Assembly (NCBI GenBank): GCA_938036655.1
Contig: CALHQS010000051.1
Location: 1-18,569 of the forward strand
Direction: 5' to 3'
Origin: an uncultured Candidatus Altimarinota bacterium
GTDB taxonomy: Bacteria; Patescibacteriota; Gracilibacteria; BD1-5; UBA2023
Length of the DNA: 18,569 bases
Below are positions 8,313-17,250 of this stretch, one piece after another. Both the position numbers and the translations under genes were made by a program. Under the pieces are notes generated by a model that saw only the letters and a list, made by a program, of their open reading frames with translations, did not search any database and had not been told where the DNA came from. Every line of letters begins with the position of its first letter. Position 1 is the first letter of the stretch.

Positions 8313-9546
8313 TTGGGGTGATAAAATTTTTCGCTTTGGCGAGATATTTTTTTGTATTTTTAAATAAATTCTTTCCAGCTTCCAATGGATTTGGAGCGAG
8401 GGTTTCAGAAATATTATTTTCGTTATGTAGTGCATATCGTCCGCGTTGCTTTTTTTGATCAATCCAGTCAGTGTACAAAACCTTGAGAACGCCTGCAATT
8501 GGCACCGCGACAATAATTCCAATAATTCCACCAAGCGTCGCTCCAAAGAGCATAATTACAAACACAAATAGTGGCGAAATATCGAGATTTTTACTCATGA
8601 TATACGGCACGAGAATATTATTTTCGGCTTGCTGAATAATCACATACAAAATCAAAATCACGAGCGAAGCCTCCCAACTGATGCCAAGTGCAATAATAAG
8701 CGCAGGAATCACTGATAGAATCGGCCCAATGTATGGCACAAATTCCATAATTCCACTAATAAGCGCGAGCGTAAAAACTCGTTCCGTCGAAAAGTGGAAA
8801 ATAATCTCCGCGATATAGAGTCCAATATACGTGAAAAGAAAAATTGAAAAACTCAGAATAATTGATGCCTTAATCCATGAAATACAAACTTCTTGCACGC
8901 GAGAAAAAAGGTAGCGAATGTGATCTTCCTTATCATCAGGCGTTACATCCAAGAAAATTTGTCCAATCGATTTTCGTTCAAGCACCATAAAAAAAGTCGC
9001 AATTCCGATAAAAAGCACATCAGTAAACATATTTCCAATCGTGCTTACAATGGAAATTCCACCGCTGGTAATCGAAGAAATTTGACTCGTCAAAAATGTC
9101 TGAATACTTCCAGCATTTTGCTTGATTAGATCAAGTGTGTTATTGATATTTTCAGGGCTTACCACATATAAAATTGCGTTTTCAAGCCAATCAGGAAGAT
9201 TAAAACCCTGAATTCCGTAATGCAAATATGTGTCTTGCGCCGTATTTGCCCAGTGTGTAACTTGCCGAATAATACTCGCAAAATAATCAATCACAATCGG
9301 CACAATGCTTACCGCTACAATCGTCGCTAGCAAAATAATTGTGATATATACGACTACAATTATAATCCATTCAGGAATGTGGAATTTTCGCCATTTTTCT
9401 ACGAGTGGTGTGATGAGAATCGTGAGAAATCCAGCCACTCCAAGCATGATAATCGTGTTGCTTGTCAGATAAATACCATAACCAATTGCCACCATAATCG
9501 CGGTTACGGCCAATTTTTTAATCCAAAGAGAAATTTCGTTTGACAT
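8305..9546 (-). CDS. AI-2E / PerM-family membrane transporter
   Basis: Polytopic membrane protein of 413 residues in the AI-2E transporter (PerM, UPF0118) family. Members include proposed autoinducer-2 exporters and Na+/H+ antiporters; the substrate here is unknown. Visible features are two N-terminal helices, a long extramembrane segment (about residues 75-190), and the conserved C-terminal blocks EFVPYIGPILSVIPA, QQAENNILVPYIM and PLFVFVIMLFGATLGGIIG. The last is the family hallmark. The charged tail ends in TPKK. No UGA codons; ends at TAA 8305-8307. It stands alone between a promoter embedded in the upstream terminator and a convergent dus. Confidence 0.9.
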   Translation of the reverse strand: MSNEISLWIKKLAVTAIMVAIGYGIYLTSNTIIMLGVAGFLTILITPLVEKWRKFHIPEWIIIVVVYITIILLATIVAVSIVPIVIDYFASIIRQVTHWANTAQDTYLHYGIQGFNLPDWLENAILYVVSPENINNTLDLIKQNAGSIQTFLTSQISSITSGGISIVSTIGNMFTDVLFIGIATFFMVLERKSIGQIFLDVTPDDKEDHIRYLFSRVQEVCISWIKASIILSFSIFLFTYIGLYIAEIIFHFSTERVFTLALISGIMEFVPYIGPILSVIPALIIALGISWEASLVILILYVIIQQAENNILVPYIMSKNLDISPLFVFVIMLFGATLGGIIGIIVAVPIAGVLKVLYTDWIDQKKQRGRYALHNENNISETLAPNPLEAGKNLFKNTKKYLAKAKNFITPKK

Positions 9547-9566
9547 AAGGTTTTTTTATTTCTCTC

Positions 9567-9594
9567 AGCATAAAAAAAATTCCCAAAAAGTAAA
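9567..9594 (-). promoter_or_regulatory. Promoter of the AI-2E permease gene, overlapping the upstream terminator
   Basis: On the minus strand, TTTACT (9594-9589) and TATGCT (9572-9567), 16-bp spacer. Predicted start near 9560, leader about 14 nt to ATG 9546. The -35 element is the loop of the terminator at 9576-9603. Confidence 0.45.
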
Positions 9595-9603
9595 GGGAAT
9601 TTT
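9576..9603 (-). terminator. Terminator of the small secreted protein gene
   Basis: Minus-strand hairpin with nine-base arms AAAATTCCC and GGGAATTTT (9603-9595 and 9584-9576), followed by a run of T. It overlaps the stop codon of the gene. Confidence 0.8.
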
Positions 9604-9982
9604 ATAAATTCTTTTTTCGGTTTTCAAGCTCTCCAATCATAAAATCAAGATATTGAATGAGAATTTTTTTGGAATTTTTCCCGATTTCAGTATCCTTTTC
9701 AACTGATTCTTTTTTGAGCTTGAGAGTCGCCTGAATGCTTCCATAGGTTTCAATTTTTGCATCTCGTGATGAATTCATTTTTTCAAGATTTACATCGAGT
9801 TCTTGCAAGATTTTCGCGCCCTGTTTTTTGTACACTTCTAGAATATATGTGTTTACCGTTTTTTGGATTTCGTTTTTGGTTTTTTCAATCATAGTATTCG
9901 CGTCATCGTTCGTCGCAAAAGCCCCTTGTGAAAAGGAGATAAAAAGCAGAGCGCTGATGAGAATTTTCCAAAAAAGTTTCAT
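9602..9982 (-). CDS. Small secreted helical protein of unknown function
   Basis: 126 residues with a clear signal peptide: MKLFWKILI, a hydrophobic core, and cleavage predicted after GAFA. The mature part is almost entirely helical and charged (heptad-like Lys/Glu/Leu pattern, roughly residues 30-125), suggesting a coiled coil or helical bundle outside the membrane. There are no cysteines and no catalytic motif. It has its own promoter and terminator, so it is likely monocistronic. I do not recognise the family. Confidence 0.75.
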   Translation of the reverse strand: MKLFWKILISALLFISFSQGAFATNDDANTMIEKTKNEIQKTVNTYILEVYKKQGAKILQELDVNLEKMNSSRDAKIETYGSIQATLKLKKESVEKDTEIGKNSKKILIQYLDFMIGELENRKKNL

Positions 9983-9998
9983 AAATCAAATTTTCCGA

Positions 9999-10026
9999 AT
10001 AATACAAAAAAAACTTGAAAAATCAA
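9999..10026 (-). promoter_or_regulatory. Promoter of the small secreted protein gene, overlapping the truB terminator
   Basis: On the minus strand, TTGATT (10026-10021) and TATTAT (10004-9999), 16-bp spacer. Predicted start near 9992, about 10 nt ahead of ATG 9982. The -35 lies inside the terminator hairpin at 10010-10031. Confidence 0.45.
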
Positions 10027-10031
10027 GTTTT
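10010..10031 (-). terminator. Terminator of the secA-lepB-lepB-truB operon
   Basis: Nine-base arms AAAACTTGA (10010-10018) and TCAAGTTTT (10023-10031) with a four-base loop. On the minus strand it is followed by eight T. It lies about 30 bp after the truB stop. Confidence 0.8.
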
Positions 10032-10060
10032 AAATGTGTTTTTTGTGTGAAGATTCCGAA

Positions 10061-10960
10061 TTATAGAAATGACATGGCATCATTTTTGAGGATTTTGCAA
10101 TTTTCTCCATTCCATTCGAGAAGAGAAGCGTATTTTTCAGGAAAAATGAGAAAAAATCTTGAATGATTTTTAATATTTTTTGAAAAATCAGGGATTTTTT
10201 CAATGAGTTCAGAAATATTTGGTGAAATTCCATTTTTTATCAATCATAATATTTTTTCATCGTCAAGTACAAAAAATGGAAAATCTGGGAAGATTTTTTC
10301 TTCAGAAATATATTTTTCTCGCGTGAGATTTTCGAGATTTTCGCCATCATCCAGCGTGACAAAATGTTCTCAAAAAAATAATTTTTCGCGCCGCAAAACT
10401 GAAATATACCCGCCATCAATCCCACAAAGCTCGCCAATCATTGGCGCAAACGAACGAATATAGCCACCAGAAGAAATCGTGATCCGAAGCGAAATTTCCT
10501 CTTCAGAAATATAGAGCATTTCTACATCAGAAACACTGATTTTTCGCTTTGGAATCTCAAAATCACGTCATTTTCTGGCAAGATCATAGGCGCGCTTGCC
10601 ATCGATATGAATCGCAGAAAATTTTGGCGGAATCTGTTCTGTTGTTTCAGAAATTTTTTGAATGAGAAAGTTTTTATCAGGAATTTTGCGACGAGAAGTA
10701 TCAATTGGCTGAATTTCTTGTTCCAAATCAAGACTTTCACTTTTCCCATCAAGTCGAACCGTAAAAAAATACGTTTTTTTGTTGGAATTGATGAAAGAGA
10801 GAAGCTTGGTACTTTGTTCCGTTGCAATCAGCATCAAGCCGTCTGCCTTGGGGTCCAAAGTACCAATATGTCACATTTTTTTGACTCCGAGAATTTTTCG
10901 CATTTTCCGAATAACATCAAAACTCGTCATTCAGATTGGCTTGTTAATGAGATAAAACAT
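10061..10960 (-). CDS. truB: tRNA pseudouridine-55 synthase TruB (five in-frame UGA)
   Basis: Converts U55 of tRNA to pseudouridine. With UGA = Gly the frame from ATG 10960 to TAA 10061-10063 encodes 299 residues. It opens with FYLINKPIGMTSFD, then KKMGHIGTLDPKADG (catalytic Asp36), KFSAIHIDGKRAYDLARKG, and SGGYIRSFAPMIGELCG with RREKLF. UGA codons are at 10931-10933 (Gly10, KPxGMTS), 10871-10873 (Gly30, GHxGTLDP), 10568-10570 (Gly131, ARKG), 10370-10372 and 10244-10246 (Gly197, Gly239). The first three are conserved glycines of the family. Under the standard code the gene shatters into unrecognisable pieces. The last ~70 residues are divergent. It starts one base after the lepB1 stop and is the last gene of the secA operon. 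Confidence 0.94.
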
Positions 10961-10961
10961 A

Positions 10962-11756
10962 TTATTCGAGTTCAGAATAATTCGCACGCGCTGGCGTGTC
11001 AAAAAATCGCGGCAAGTGTTCCCATTTCCATTCTTTCAAATCAAAATTTCCAAAATCTATCAAAAGTCGCCCAACAATATTTTTTCGTTCGATAAAATTT
11101 GAAGCATTTTCCGCTTGACAATTGTCAAAACAATTGCGAGAATCAGAAGAATTGAGTCGATTGTCGCCCATTACCCAATACGAATTTTCTGGAATAATAA
11201 AATCGGTTTGAAAAACATCAAGCACGAGTGCTGGAGAAAAATACGTTTTATCTTTATTTTTTTCGGAAAGATATGGTTCATTGATTTCCACAAAATCCTC
11301 CGCATCCACTTTTTTTATAAAAACTTTTCCATCAAAAATCCGAACCGTCTCGCCAGGAAGGCCAATAACGCGCTTGAGATAATATTCTTGAATTTCGCTT
11401 ACGTGTGGACGAATCACCACTACATCACCACGCTGAGGATTGCCGATATTGAGTGGGATTTTTTCAAAAAATTGAGCAATAGTGCGTTGAAAAAAATTCG
11501 CATTTTCGTTATTCCATTCATGAAAATGCGTTGGAAGGTTGAGATATGAAAATTTATCCACCAAAATATATTCGTTGTTGTGGTAATGATCTTCCATCGA
11601 TGATCCATTGATACGAAAGGGGATTACAAAAAAAGTAAATATAATTGTAATCACGATAATGTATCAAATAATTTCCTTGCAAAAACTCCAAAAACCTTCA
11701 AAAAATGAAGGTTTTAAAGTAAGGCTTTCAGGTTGTTGATAATCAGAATTATTCAT
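10962..11756 (-). CDS. lepB: Signal peptidase I, downstream tandem copy (one UGA)
   Basis: Type I signal peptidase removing signal peptides of exported proteins at the outer membrane face. The true start is ATG 11756, overlapping the end of the upstream copy by 8 bp (ATGAATAA), which implies translational coupling. Translation then runs through UGA 11664-11666 (Gly31) inside the single N-terminal membrane helix. A standard-code call would start at GTG 11654 and lose 34 residues. Family boxes are GSSM (catalytic Ser53), RGDVVVI, YYLKRVIGLPGE (catalytic Lys128) and MGDNRLNSSDSR. Length is 264 residues. It differs from its neighbour mainly in the region after the Ser box and around residues 175-200. 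Parts are nearly identical in DNA to the upstream copy. Confidence 0.93.
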
Positions 11757-12582
11757 GAGTTGTGCTGTCAAGTTCTGGATATTGTGCTGTACTCGGCGTA
11801 TCGAAAAGTCGTGGTTTTACTTCCCACTTGAATGAACCAAAATGAGGAAATCCTTCTTTTTTGTCAAAAATATTGAAATATCCAAAACTCATTGCCACTT
11901 TTCCAAGAATATCTTCGCGTGCTAAAAAGTGAGTACTATTCGGCAAATTACAATTTTTAAAACAATTGCGAGAATCAGAAGAATTGAGGCGATTATCGCC
12001 CATTACCCAATACGAGTTTTCTGGAATTTCAAAAATTTTTTCAGTTCGCTGATCATTTACAAGCGTTTGCCCTGAATTCACAAGCGAAAGATACGACTCA
12101 TTGATTTCCACAAAATCCTCCGCATCCACTTTTTTTATAAAAACTTTTCCGTCAAAAATCCGAACCGTCTCACCAGGAAGACCAATGACGCGTTTGATGT
12201 AATATTCGCGAGATTTATCAATGTGTGGCTTCAGAACGATAACATCGCCGCGTTTTGGATCGCCTACATGGATAGGAATTTTTTTTAAAAGCTGAGCAAT
12301 CGTCCCGCTGACTGGGTCTGGATTTGAATGCAAAAATTCATTAAAATGCGTGTCAAAATTCAAATATCCGAAGGTATTGACCATAATATATTCGTGATCA
12401 GAAAAACTATCATCCATAGAAACCCCCTGAATTTGAAAAGGGGTTACCAAAAATGAACGAATTGCGAATGCAATCAGAAAAATAACAACAATATCGCGCA
12501 AAAATTTGATGACAGTCATAAGGGTTGAAGTTGCCTCATGAACTTCTGGGTTCGTATATTGTTCAGGTGTAGGATTTGACAT
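11749..12582 (-). CDS. lepB: Signal peptidase I, upstream tandem copy
   Basis: Second type I signal peptidase, 277 residues, ATG 12582 to TAA 11749-11751. It has one N-terminal membrane helix (about residues 29-48), GVSM (catalytic Ser55), RGDVIVLKP, YYIKRVIGLPGE (catalytic Lys130) and MGDNRLNSSDSR, so it should be active. No UGA codons. It starts 12 bp after the secA stop, in the same operon as the export motor whose products it would process. Paralogous pairs of signal peptidases often divide substrates or differ in expression; nothing in the sequence tells which applies here. Confidence 0.94.
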   Translation of the reverse strand: MSNPTPEQYTNPEVHEATSTLMTVIKFLRDIVVIFLIAFAIRSFLVTPFQIQGVSMDDSFSDHEYIMVNTFGYLNFDTHFNEFLHSNPDPVSGTIAQLLKKIPIHVGDPKRGDVIVLKPHIDKSREYYIKRVIGLPGETVRIFDGKVFIKKVDAEDFVEINESYLSLVNSGQTLVNDQRTEKIFEIPENSYWVMGDNRLNSSDSRNCFKNCNLPNSTHFLAREDILGKVAMSFGYFNIFDKKEGFPHFGSFKWEVKPRLFDTPSTAQYPELDSTTHE

Positions 12583-12594
12583 ATTTTGACATAA

Positions 12595-15252
12595 TTATTT
12601 TTTGTCGTCAGAAAGACGGATGACATTGATTTCTGGCGTGTCTACTGGTGTAATGGAAATTTCGCCATTTTCTGAATTTACTGGCACATGTGCAACTCCT
12701 ACGGCTTCAGAACCAGTTTCAATATAATCTTCACGAAGTGCAGATTCGAGTTCTACTGCATCGATGGATTCTTGTGGTTTTGCTGTAAGAAGTCCCTTAA
12801 TAACACGATATTCAATATCACTCATCATATTTACGAACGAATCATACGCACGCTCTTTGTAAACCACGAGAGGATTTTTTTGTGCATATCCTTCAAAAGC
12901 AACTTCTTCACGAAGGTGAGCCATTGCGTCCATGTGTTGCATCCAAAGTTCATCAATGGCTGCGAGTGTCAAGCGTCGTTCAAAATCTGCAAAAATTTCT
13001 TCAGAACCTGTATCGCGAAGCATTTCGATTTGCCCACCAAGAAGATTTTTTGTTTTTCGTTTCAAATCTTCGAGATTTTCAGCATCCAAATAATCACTCA
13101 CTTTCGCAATTTCTGCACCAGTAAAATCATTGATAGCATCAACAATGTTTTGTGCTACGTCAGATTCAATATCAGAATGTCCGTCATACGCCAGAGAAAT
13201 TACTCGCTCAATCTGATTTTCGAGCATTTCCACAACATCAGCATGAATGTCTTTTCCTTCCAAAATGCGATTACGACGAGCATAAATCGCGAGACGATGC
13301 TGATTGAGAACATCATCGTATTCAAGAATATGTTTACGAATGTCGAAATTTCGTCCTTCAACCTGACGCTGAACGCGCTCGATTCCACGCATCAATTGTT
13401 TCGATTCAATGAGTGGATCATTTTCAGGATGACTACCAGAAAGATTAGCAATCATTCGGAACATATTGTTGCTTCCAAAAATTCGCATAATATCATCATC
13501 TGGAGAAATCATAAACTGAGAAAGTCCAGGATCACCCTGACGACCAGAGCGCCCGCGAAGCTGATTGTCAATACGACGAGTTTCGTGTTTTTCTGTACCA
13601 ATAACAAAAAGTCCACCGAGTTTGTACTTCTGAATTCCAGCAGCACCTTCAAGAATAACCTCTCCATCAAGATTTCTTACTCGGTCATCGATTTTGATAT
13701 CAGTTCCGCGTCCAGCCATATTGGTTGCAATAGTTACTGCACCATATTTACCAGCGTTTGACACGATATCCGCCTCACGAGCATCCTGTTTTGCGTTCAA
13801 TACTTCGTGTGGGATATTTTTCGCACTCAAAAGAGAAGAAAGATATTCACTTTTTGCCACAGAAACCGTTCCCACAAGTACTGGCTGGCCTTTTTCATGG
13901 AGTGCCTCAATAAGACGAACGATATAATCAAATTTTCCTTTTTCTGATCGGAACAACAAATCTCCGCGATCAATACGAGCGATTGGGCGATTTGTTGGAA
14001 CAGTAATCACCTCAAGAGAATAAATTTTGTAAAATTCTTCCTCTTCAGTTTTTGCTGTACCAGTCATTCCAGAAAGTTTTTTGTACAATCGGAAATAATT
14101 TTGGAAAGTAACTGACGCGAGTGTACGAGATTCTTGCTGAATTGTTACGCCTTCTTTTGCTTCAATTGCTTGATGAAGACCATCACTATATCGTCGTCCA
14201 GAAAGTACGCGTCCCGTATGTTCGTCAATAATGAGAATTTCCTCATCACGCACGAGATAATCAACATCACGCTTGTAAACCGCTGCTGCTTTCAGGGCAT
14301 TTTCAATATGATGAATGTCGTTATAATGTTGTGACACATAAATATTATCTACACCCAAAATTTCCTCCAATTTTCGGATTCCATCTTCTGTCAAAGTGGC
14401 AGTTTTTTGTTTTTCATCAATCTTATATTCTTTTTCGTTTTCAAGATTGCGAGCAATAGCCGCAAATCGTACATATTGGCTGGTCGCTTCGGCTGCTGGT
14501 GCACTGATAATAAGCGGTGTTCGAGCCTCATCCACGAGAATGGAGTCAACTTCATCTACAATCGCAAACCACTTTCACTTCATAACACGATTATTTTCGT
14601 CGCTTGCCATGTTATCGCGCAAATAATCAAAACCAAGTTCATTATTCGTCGCATAAACAACATTGGCTGAATATGAAATTTTTTTATCCTGAAAGCTTTG
14701 ATTATGCGTAATTACCCCAACAGAAAGTCCGAGAGTATTGTAAATAATACTCATTTCTTTCGCATCACGGCGAGCCAAATAATCATTCACCGTTACCACG
14801 TGCACAGGGTACCCCACAAGTGCATTGAGGTAGGCTGCAAGCGTCGCTACGAGCGTTTTACCTTCACCAGTGCGCATTTCAGCGATATTTCCATCATTGA
14901 GCGCGAGTGCCCCAAGAACCTGAACATCGTACGGAATCATATTCCACTCAATTTTTTCTTCGCCAAACTCAAAAACCTGCCCATGAATAATTTCACAAGC
15001 GCGACGATGAAGCGCTAATGCCTCGTGCTTAATGTCATTGAGTCGTTCTTTGATTTCTTTGATATCCTTATCCAAATCTAGTCCTTCAAATTTACTCTGA
15101 AATTCATGAGTTTTTGCTTGTACTTCAGAAATTGTCTTGATTTCGTCGCGATATTTTTTCTCCATTTCTTTGATTTTTTCGAGATCTTTTTTGTAAATTT
15201 TAAGCTTTTTTTCAGATGGATCGCCGAAAAGTTTTGTAATAAATGAAAACAT
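12595..15252 (-). CDS. secA: SecA preprotein translocase ATPase (one UGA)
   Basis: Motor ATPase driving proteins through SecYEG. It has 885 residues from ATG 15252 to TAA 12595-12597. In order it has a helical N-terminus, Walker A MRTGEGKT (126-133), VTVNDYLARRDA, and Walker B AIVDEVDS (230-237) followed by LVDEARTPLIIS. Next come the preprotein-crosslinking region, TNMAGRGTDIKI, and ETRRIDNQLRGRSGRQGD with the arginine finger. The helical scaffold and wing domains follow (WMQHMDAMAHLREE, YAQKNPLVVYKERAY). UGA 14575-14577 (Gly226) sits just before WFAIVDE; a standard-code reading gives two ORFs. The C-terminal zinc-binding SecB-interaction motif is absent, as in many non-proteobacterial SecAs. 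First gene of the secA-lepB-lepB-truB operon. Confidence 0.97.
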
Positions 15253-15276
15253 ATAGAAAAATAAAAAATCCGCGTC

Positions 15277-15304
15277 ATTATATGGAAAAGCCGCGACATT
15301 TCAA
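15277..15304 (-). promoter_or_regulatory. Promoter of the secA operon
   Basis: On the minus strand, TTGAAA (15304-15299) and a perfect TATAAT (15282-15277), 16-bp spacer. The predicted start near 15270 leaves about 18 nt to ATG 15252. It is the best -10 match seen with a good -35. Confidence 0.7.
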
Positions 15305-15451
15305 ATAAGAATTTGAATTTTTCCAAAAAACCCCTTGACGAAATTTATTTTTATTTTCGAGATATCTTTTTTAAAATTTTTTCCTCATTTTCTTCAAAAA
15401 TACTAAATTTTTTTATAAAAAAATTATTTGTCAAGTATTTATAAAAAAATA
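15305..15451. other. AT-rich spacer upstream of the secA promoter, no gene seen
   Basis: About 150 bp of extremely AT-rich DNA between the secA promoter and the next terminator. No coding frame, tRNA or rRNA feature is visible. It carries CTTGACGAAAT at 15334-15344 and a near-inverted copy ATTTGTCAAG at 15426-15435. That places two TTGAC boxes facing each other without convincing -10 partners. Confidence 0.5.
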
Positions 15452-15474
15452 AAAAACTCCGGAACGGAGTTTTT
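15452..15474 (-). terminator. Terminator of the SLH protein gene
   Basis: Ten-base arms AAAAACTCCG (15452-15461) and CGGAGTTTTT (15465-15474) with a three-base loop. On the minus strand it is followed by a T-rich run. It directly abuts the stop codon. Confidence 0.85.
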
Positions 15475-16331
15475 TATCGTGATTGTACAGAAGTTGTCGG
15501 AGTATATTCCGCAATTTGGCGTAACCACATCACAAATACACGGCGAGAAACTGCCTCGTTAAGTTTGATTTCATCAAATGAAAGGCCAGCATTTTTTGCG
15601 AAAACAAGAACTTCCGCGTCAGTCATTTTTTCTGTGGTTTTTGATGCAACCAACATGTCAATTGCATCTTTTGTTGTTAAATCGCTTTTTGGCCCAAACA
15701 TATCATCAGAATTTGCTTTGATAATATTCGCATTTTTCACAAAATTTACGCTTGATGTAAATTCTGGGGCAATTTGACTTTTATCAACTGGCTGCCATTC
15801 CATAAGTGTCGTGATGCGAGCAGGGAAAATGTTCATTTCAAAAGATCGTGCAATAAATGCCGCAGCCTCTTCACGACTAATATTTTTTTCGGCTTCAAAA
15901 GTGTCCACCGTCAAACGAGTCGTAATCTTCATTTTTTCAGCCCAAGCAAATGTTGTTTCTGCTTCCCAAGGACGAGCACAAGTATTAAGAACAGCATCCC
16001 AAGAATATCCAGCAGATCCAATACATCCATGAGTATCTGTATCGCCACCAAATATTGGTGCAGATGTTGGTTCAATAGCTGTTTTGATTGCACCAGTAAT
16101 CGTCGCTGTTTCGTTATTCCAAGCCTGTACACATTCCTGTTTTTTTGTATCCCAAGAATATCCAGCAGAGCCGATACAACCATACTCGTCACGATCATTT
16201 CCTACGATAATTTCCTGTGTTGATACAGATTTTTTTGGAGTTGCAAGCACTGGTTCATTGATACCCTGAGCAGTTGCCAAATTTGCTGAAAAACCAAATA
16301 AAATAGCAATGGCTACAATAATTTTTTTCAT
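15474..16331 (-). CDS. Secreted S-layer-homology protein with two GCIGSAGYSW repeats
   Basis: 285 residues, exported by a signal peptide (MKKIIVAIAILF, cleavage after ATAQ or nearby). The N-terminal half has two copies of a roughly 22-residue module: DEYGCIGSAGYSWD, then a Cys, at about residues 48-70, and DTHGCIGSAGYSWD, then Cys and PWE, at about 98-122. Each copy has two cysteines that could form a disulfide. The C-terminal half resembles S-layer homology repeats: ISREEAAAFIARSFEM, then FTSSVNFVKNANIIK with DMFGPKSDLTTKDAIDMLV, then a degenerate AVSRRVFVMWLRQI. SLH domains bind secondary cell-wall polymers, so it is inferred to be a cell-surface protein held non-covalently. No UGA codons; monocistronic. 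Confidence 0.8.
   Translation of the reverse strand: MKKIIVAIAILFGFSANLATAQGINEPVLATPKKSVSTQEIIVGNDRDEYGCIGSAGYSWDTKKQECVQAWNNETATITGAIKTAIEPTSAPIFGGDTDTHGCIGSAGYSWDAVLNTCARPWEAETTFAWAEKMKITTRLTVDTFEAEKNISREEAAAFIARSFEMNIFPARITTLMEWQPVDKSQIAPEFTSSVNFVKNANIIKANSDDMFGPKSDLTTKDAIDMLVASKTTEKMTDAEVLVFAKNAGLSFDEIKLNEAVSRRVFVMWLRQIAEYTPTTSVQSR
15995..16182. repeat. Direct repeat encoding the GCIGSAGYSW modules
   Basis: Bases 15995-16029 and 16149-16182 are near-identical (core CCAAGAATATCCAGCAGA), about 154 bp apart. They encode the duplicated Cys-containing module of the SLH protein, indicating internal duplication. Confidence 0.8.
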
Positions 16332-16358
16332 AAAAATGAGTTAAAAATAAACATAAAA

Positions 16359-16386
16359 AGTATACTCAGAAATTTTTTTTTGCAAG
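16359..16386 (-). promoter_or_regulatory. Promoter of the SLH protein gene
   Basis: On the minus strand, CTTGCA (16386-16381) and TATACT (16364-16359), 16-bp spacer (TTGCAA at 15 bp is the alternative). Predicted start near 16352, leader about 20 nt to ATG 16331. Confidence 0.5.
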
Positions 16387-16387
16387 T

Positions 16388-16414
16388 AAAAAATCTTTGA
16401 CAAAAGGATTTTTT
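16388..16414 (-). terminator. Terminator of the patatin gene
   Basis: Eleven-base stem AAAAAATCTTT (16388-16398) with AAGGATTTTTT (16404-16414), one G-T pair and a five-base loop, overlapping the stop codon. Just downstream on the minus strand are the SLH gene promoter elements. Confidence 0.7.
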
Positions 16415-17231
16415 ATTTTATGTTGAGATTTTTTCTCGCAGTCTCATACCCAAGTTCAATAAATTTTTCTACTTCGTCAAAATCTGCCATATCAAGTTCA
16501 CCATATTCAAAATTGAGAACCTGAATTTTTCCGTGTGCTTCAGCGATTGATTGAGCTTCATTTTGCTGCATCATGATAGCAAAAGCGCGGCTCAAAATTT
16601 GAGAATTCATTCCAAAAAAACCATGTTCCAACTCAAAACCGAGAAATTTTTTCTTACGAACTAACGGTCCATTGTATGTTTTGAGCGCGCTAATGCCGAT
16701 TTTTTGATATGCTCAAAGCTCCTCCAGTGGCAGATTCGAGACAACGCCGCCATCAATAAAAAATTTTCCATCAATTTCGTGTGGTCCAAAAATACCAGGC
16801 AGACTGATGCTTGCCCGTACTGCATCGACAATTTTTCCACTCATAAAAACTTTTTTTTCTCCGGTTTCTAGGTCAGTGGCAATGATTTTTAACGGAATTT
16901 TTAAATCTTGAATTTGTGTATTTCCAAAATATTTTTCCAAAAAATTTATGACTTTGTCACCTTTGATAAAACCATTTTTAAGGTCAAAATCAATCATTTG
17001 TAAATAACTGATTTCGCGCGTGATTTTTTGCATTTCATCACTTGTTGTTCCAATCGCCAAAAAGGCGCCAATTATCGCGCCCATTGATGTTCCCGCAATT
17101 TCCGTGATTTGAATATTTTTTTCTTCCAAAAACTTGATTACGCCGATATGTGCGAGTCATCTCGCGGATCCTCCTCAAAAAGCAATTCCGTAGCTCCTTT
17201 CTTTTGTAAAAAATTTTTTCAAAAAATTCAT
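16413..17231 (-). CDS. Patatin-like phospholipase, RssA/YchK type (three UGA)
   Basis: Predicted serine lipid acyl hydrolase with a Ser-Asp dyad, 272 residues, ATG 17231 to TAA 16413-16415. The N-terminus reads YGIAFGGGSARGLAHIGV, the oxyanion-hole loop of bacterial patatins. Its Gly19 (UGA 17175-17177) and Gly25 (UGA 17157-17159) are both UGA-encoded. Next is the nucleophile motif GTSMG (Ser49), then SISLPGIFGP, and DGG (Asp160). A third UGA at 16713-16715 (Gly173) follows LPLEEL and leads into a C-terminal region ending LGYETARKNLNIK. Under the standard code only a 138-residue fragment without an oxyanion hole would be called. No signal peptide, so cytoplasmic or membrane-associated. Substrate unknown; membrane lipid turnover or use of host lipids are possibilities. 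Confidence 0.92.
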
Positions 17232-17250
17232 AATATTTATTATTTTTCAG

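Noticed and set aside
12688..13761. Long plus-strand open frame opposite secA
   Set aside because: Antisense shadow of SecA coding sequence, with composition driven by codon bias and no start context or motif.
15995..16182. Repeat as a CRISPR-like or mobile repeat
   Set aside because: Only two copies, both in frame inside one gene and encoding the same protein module.
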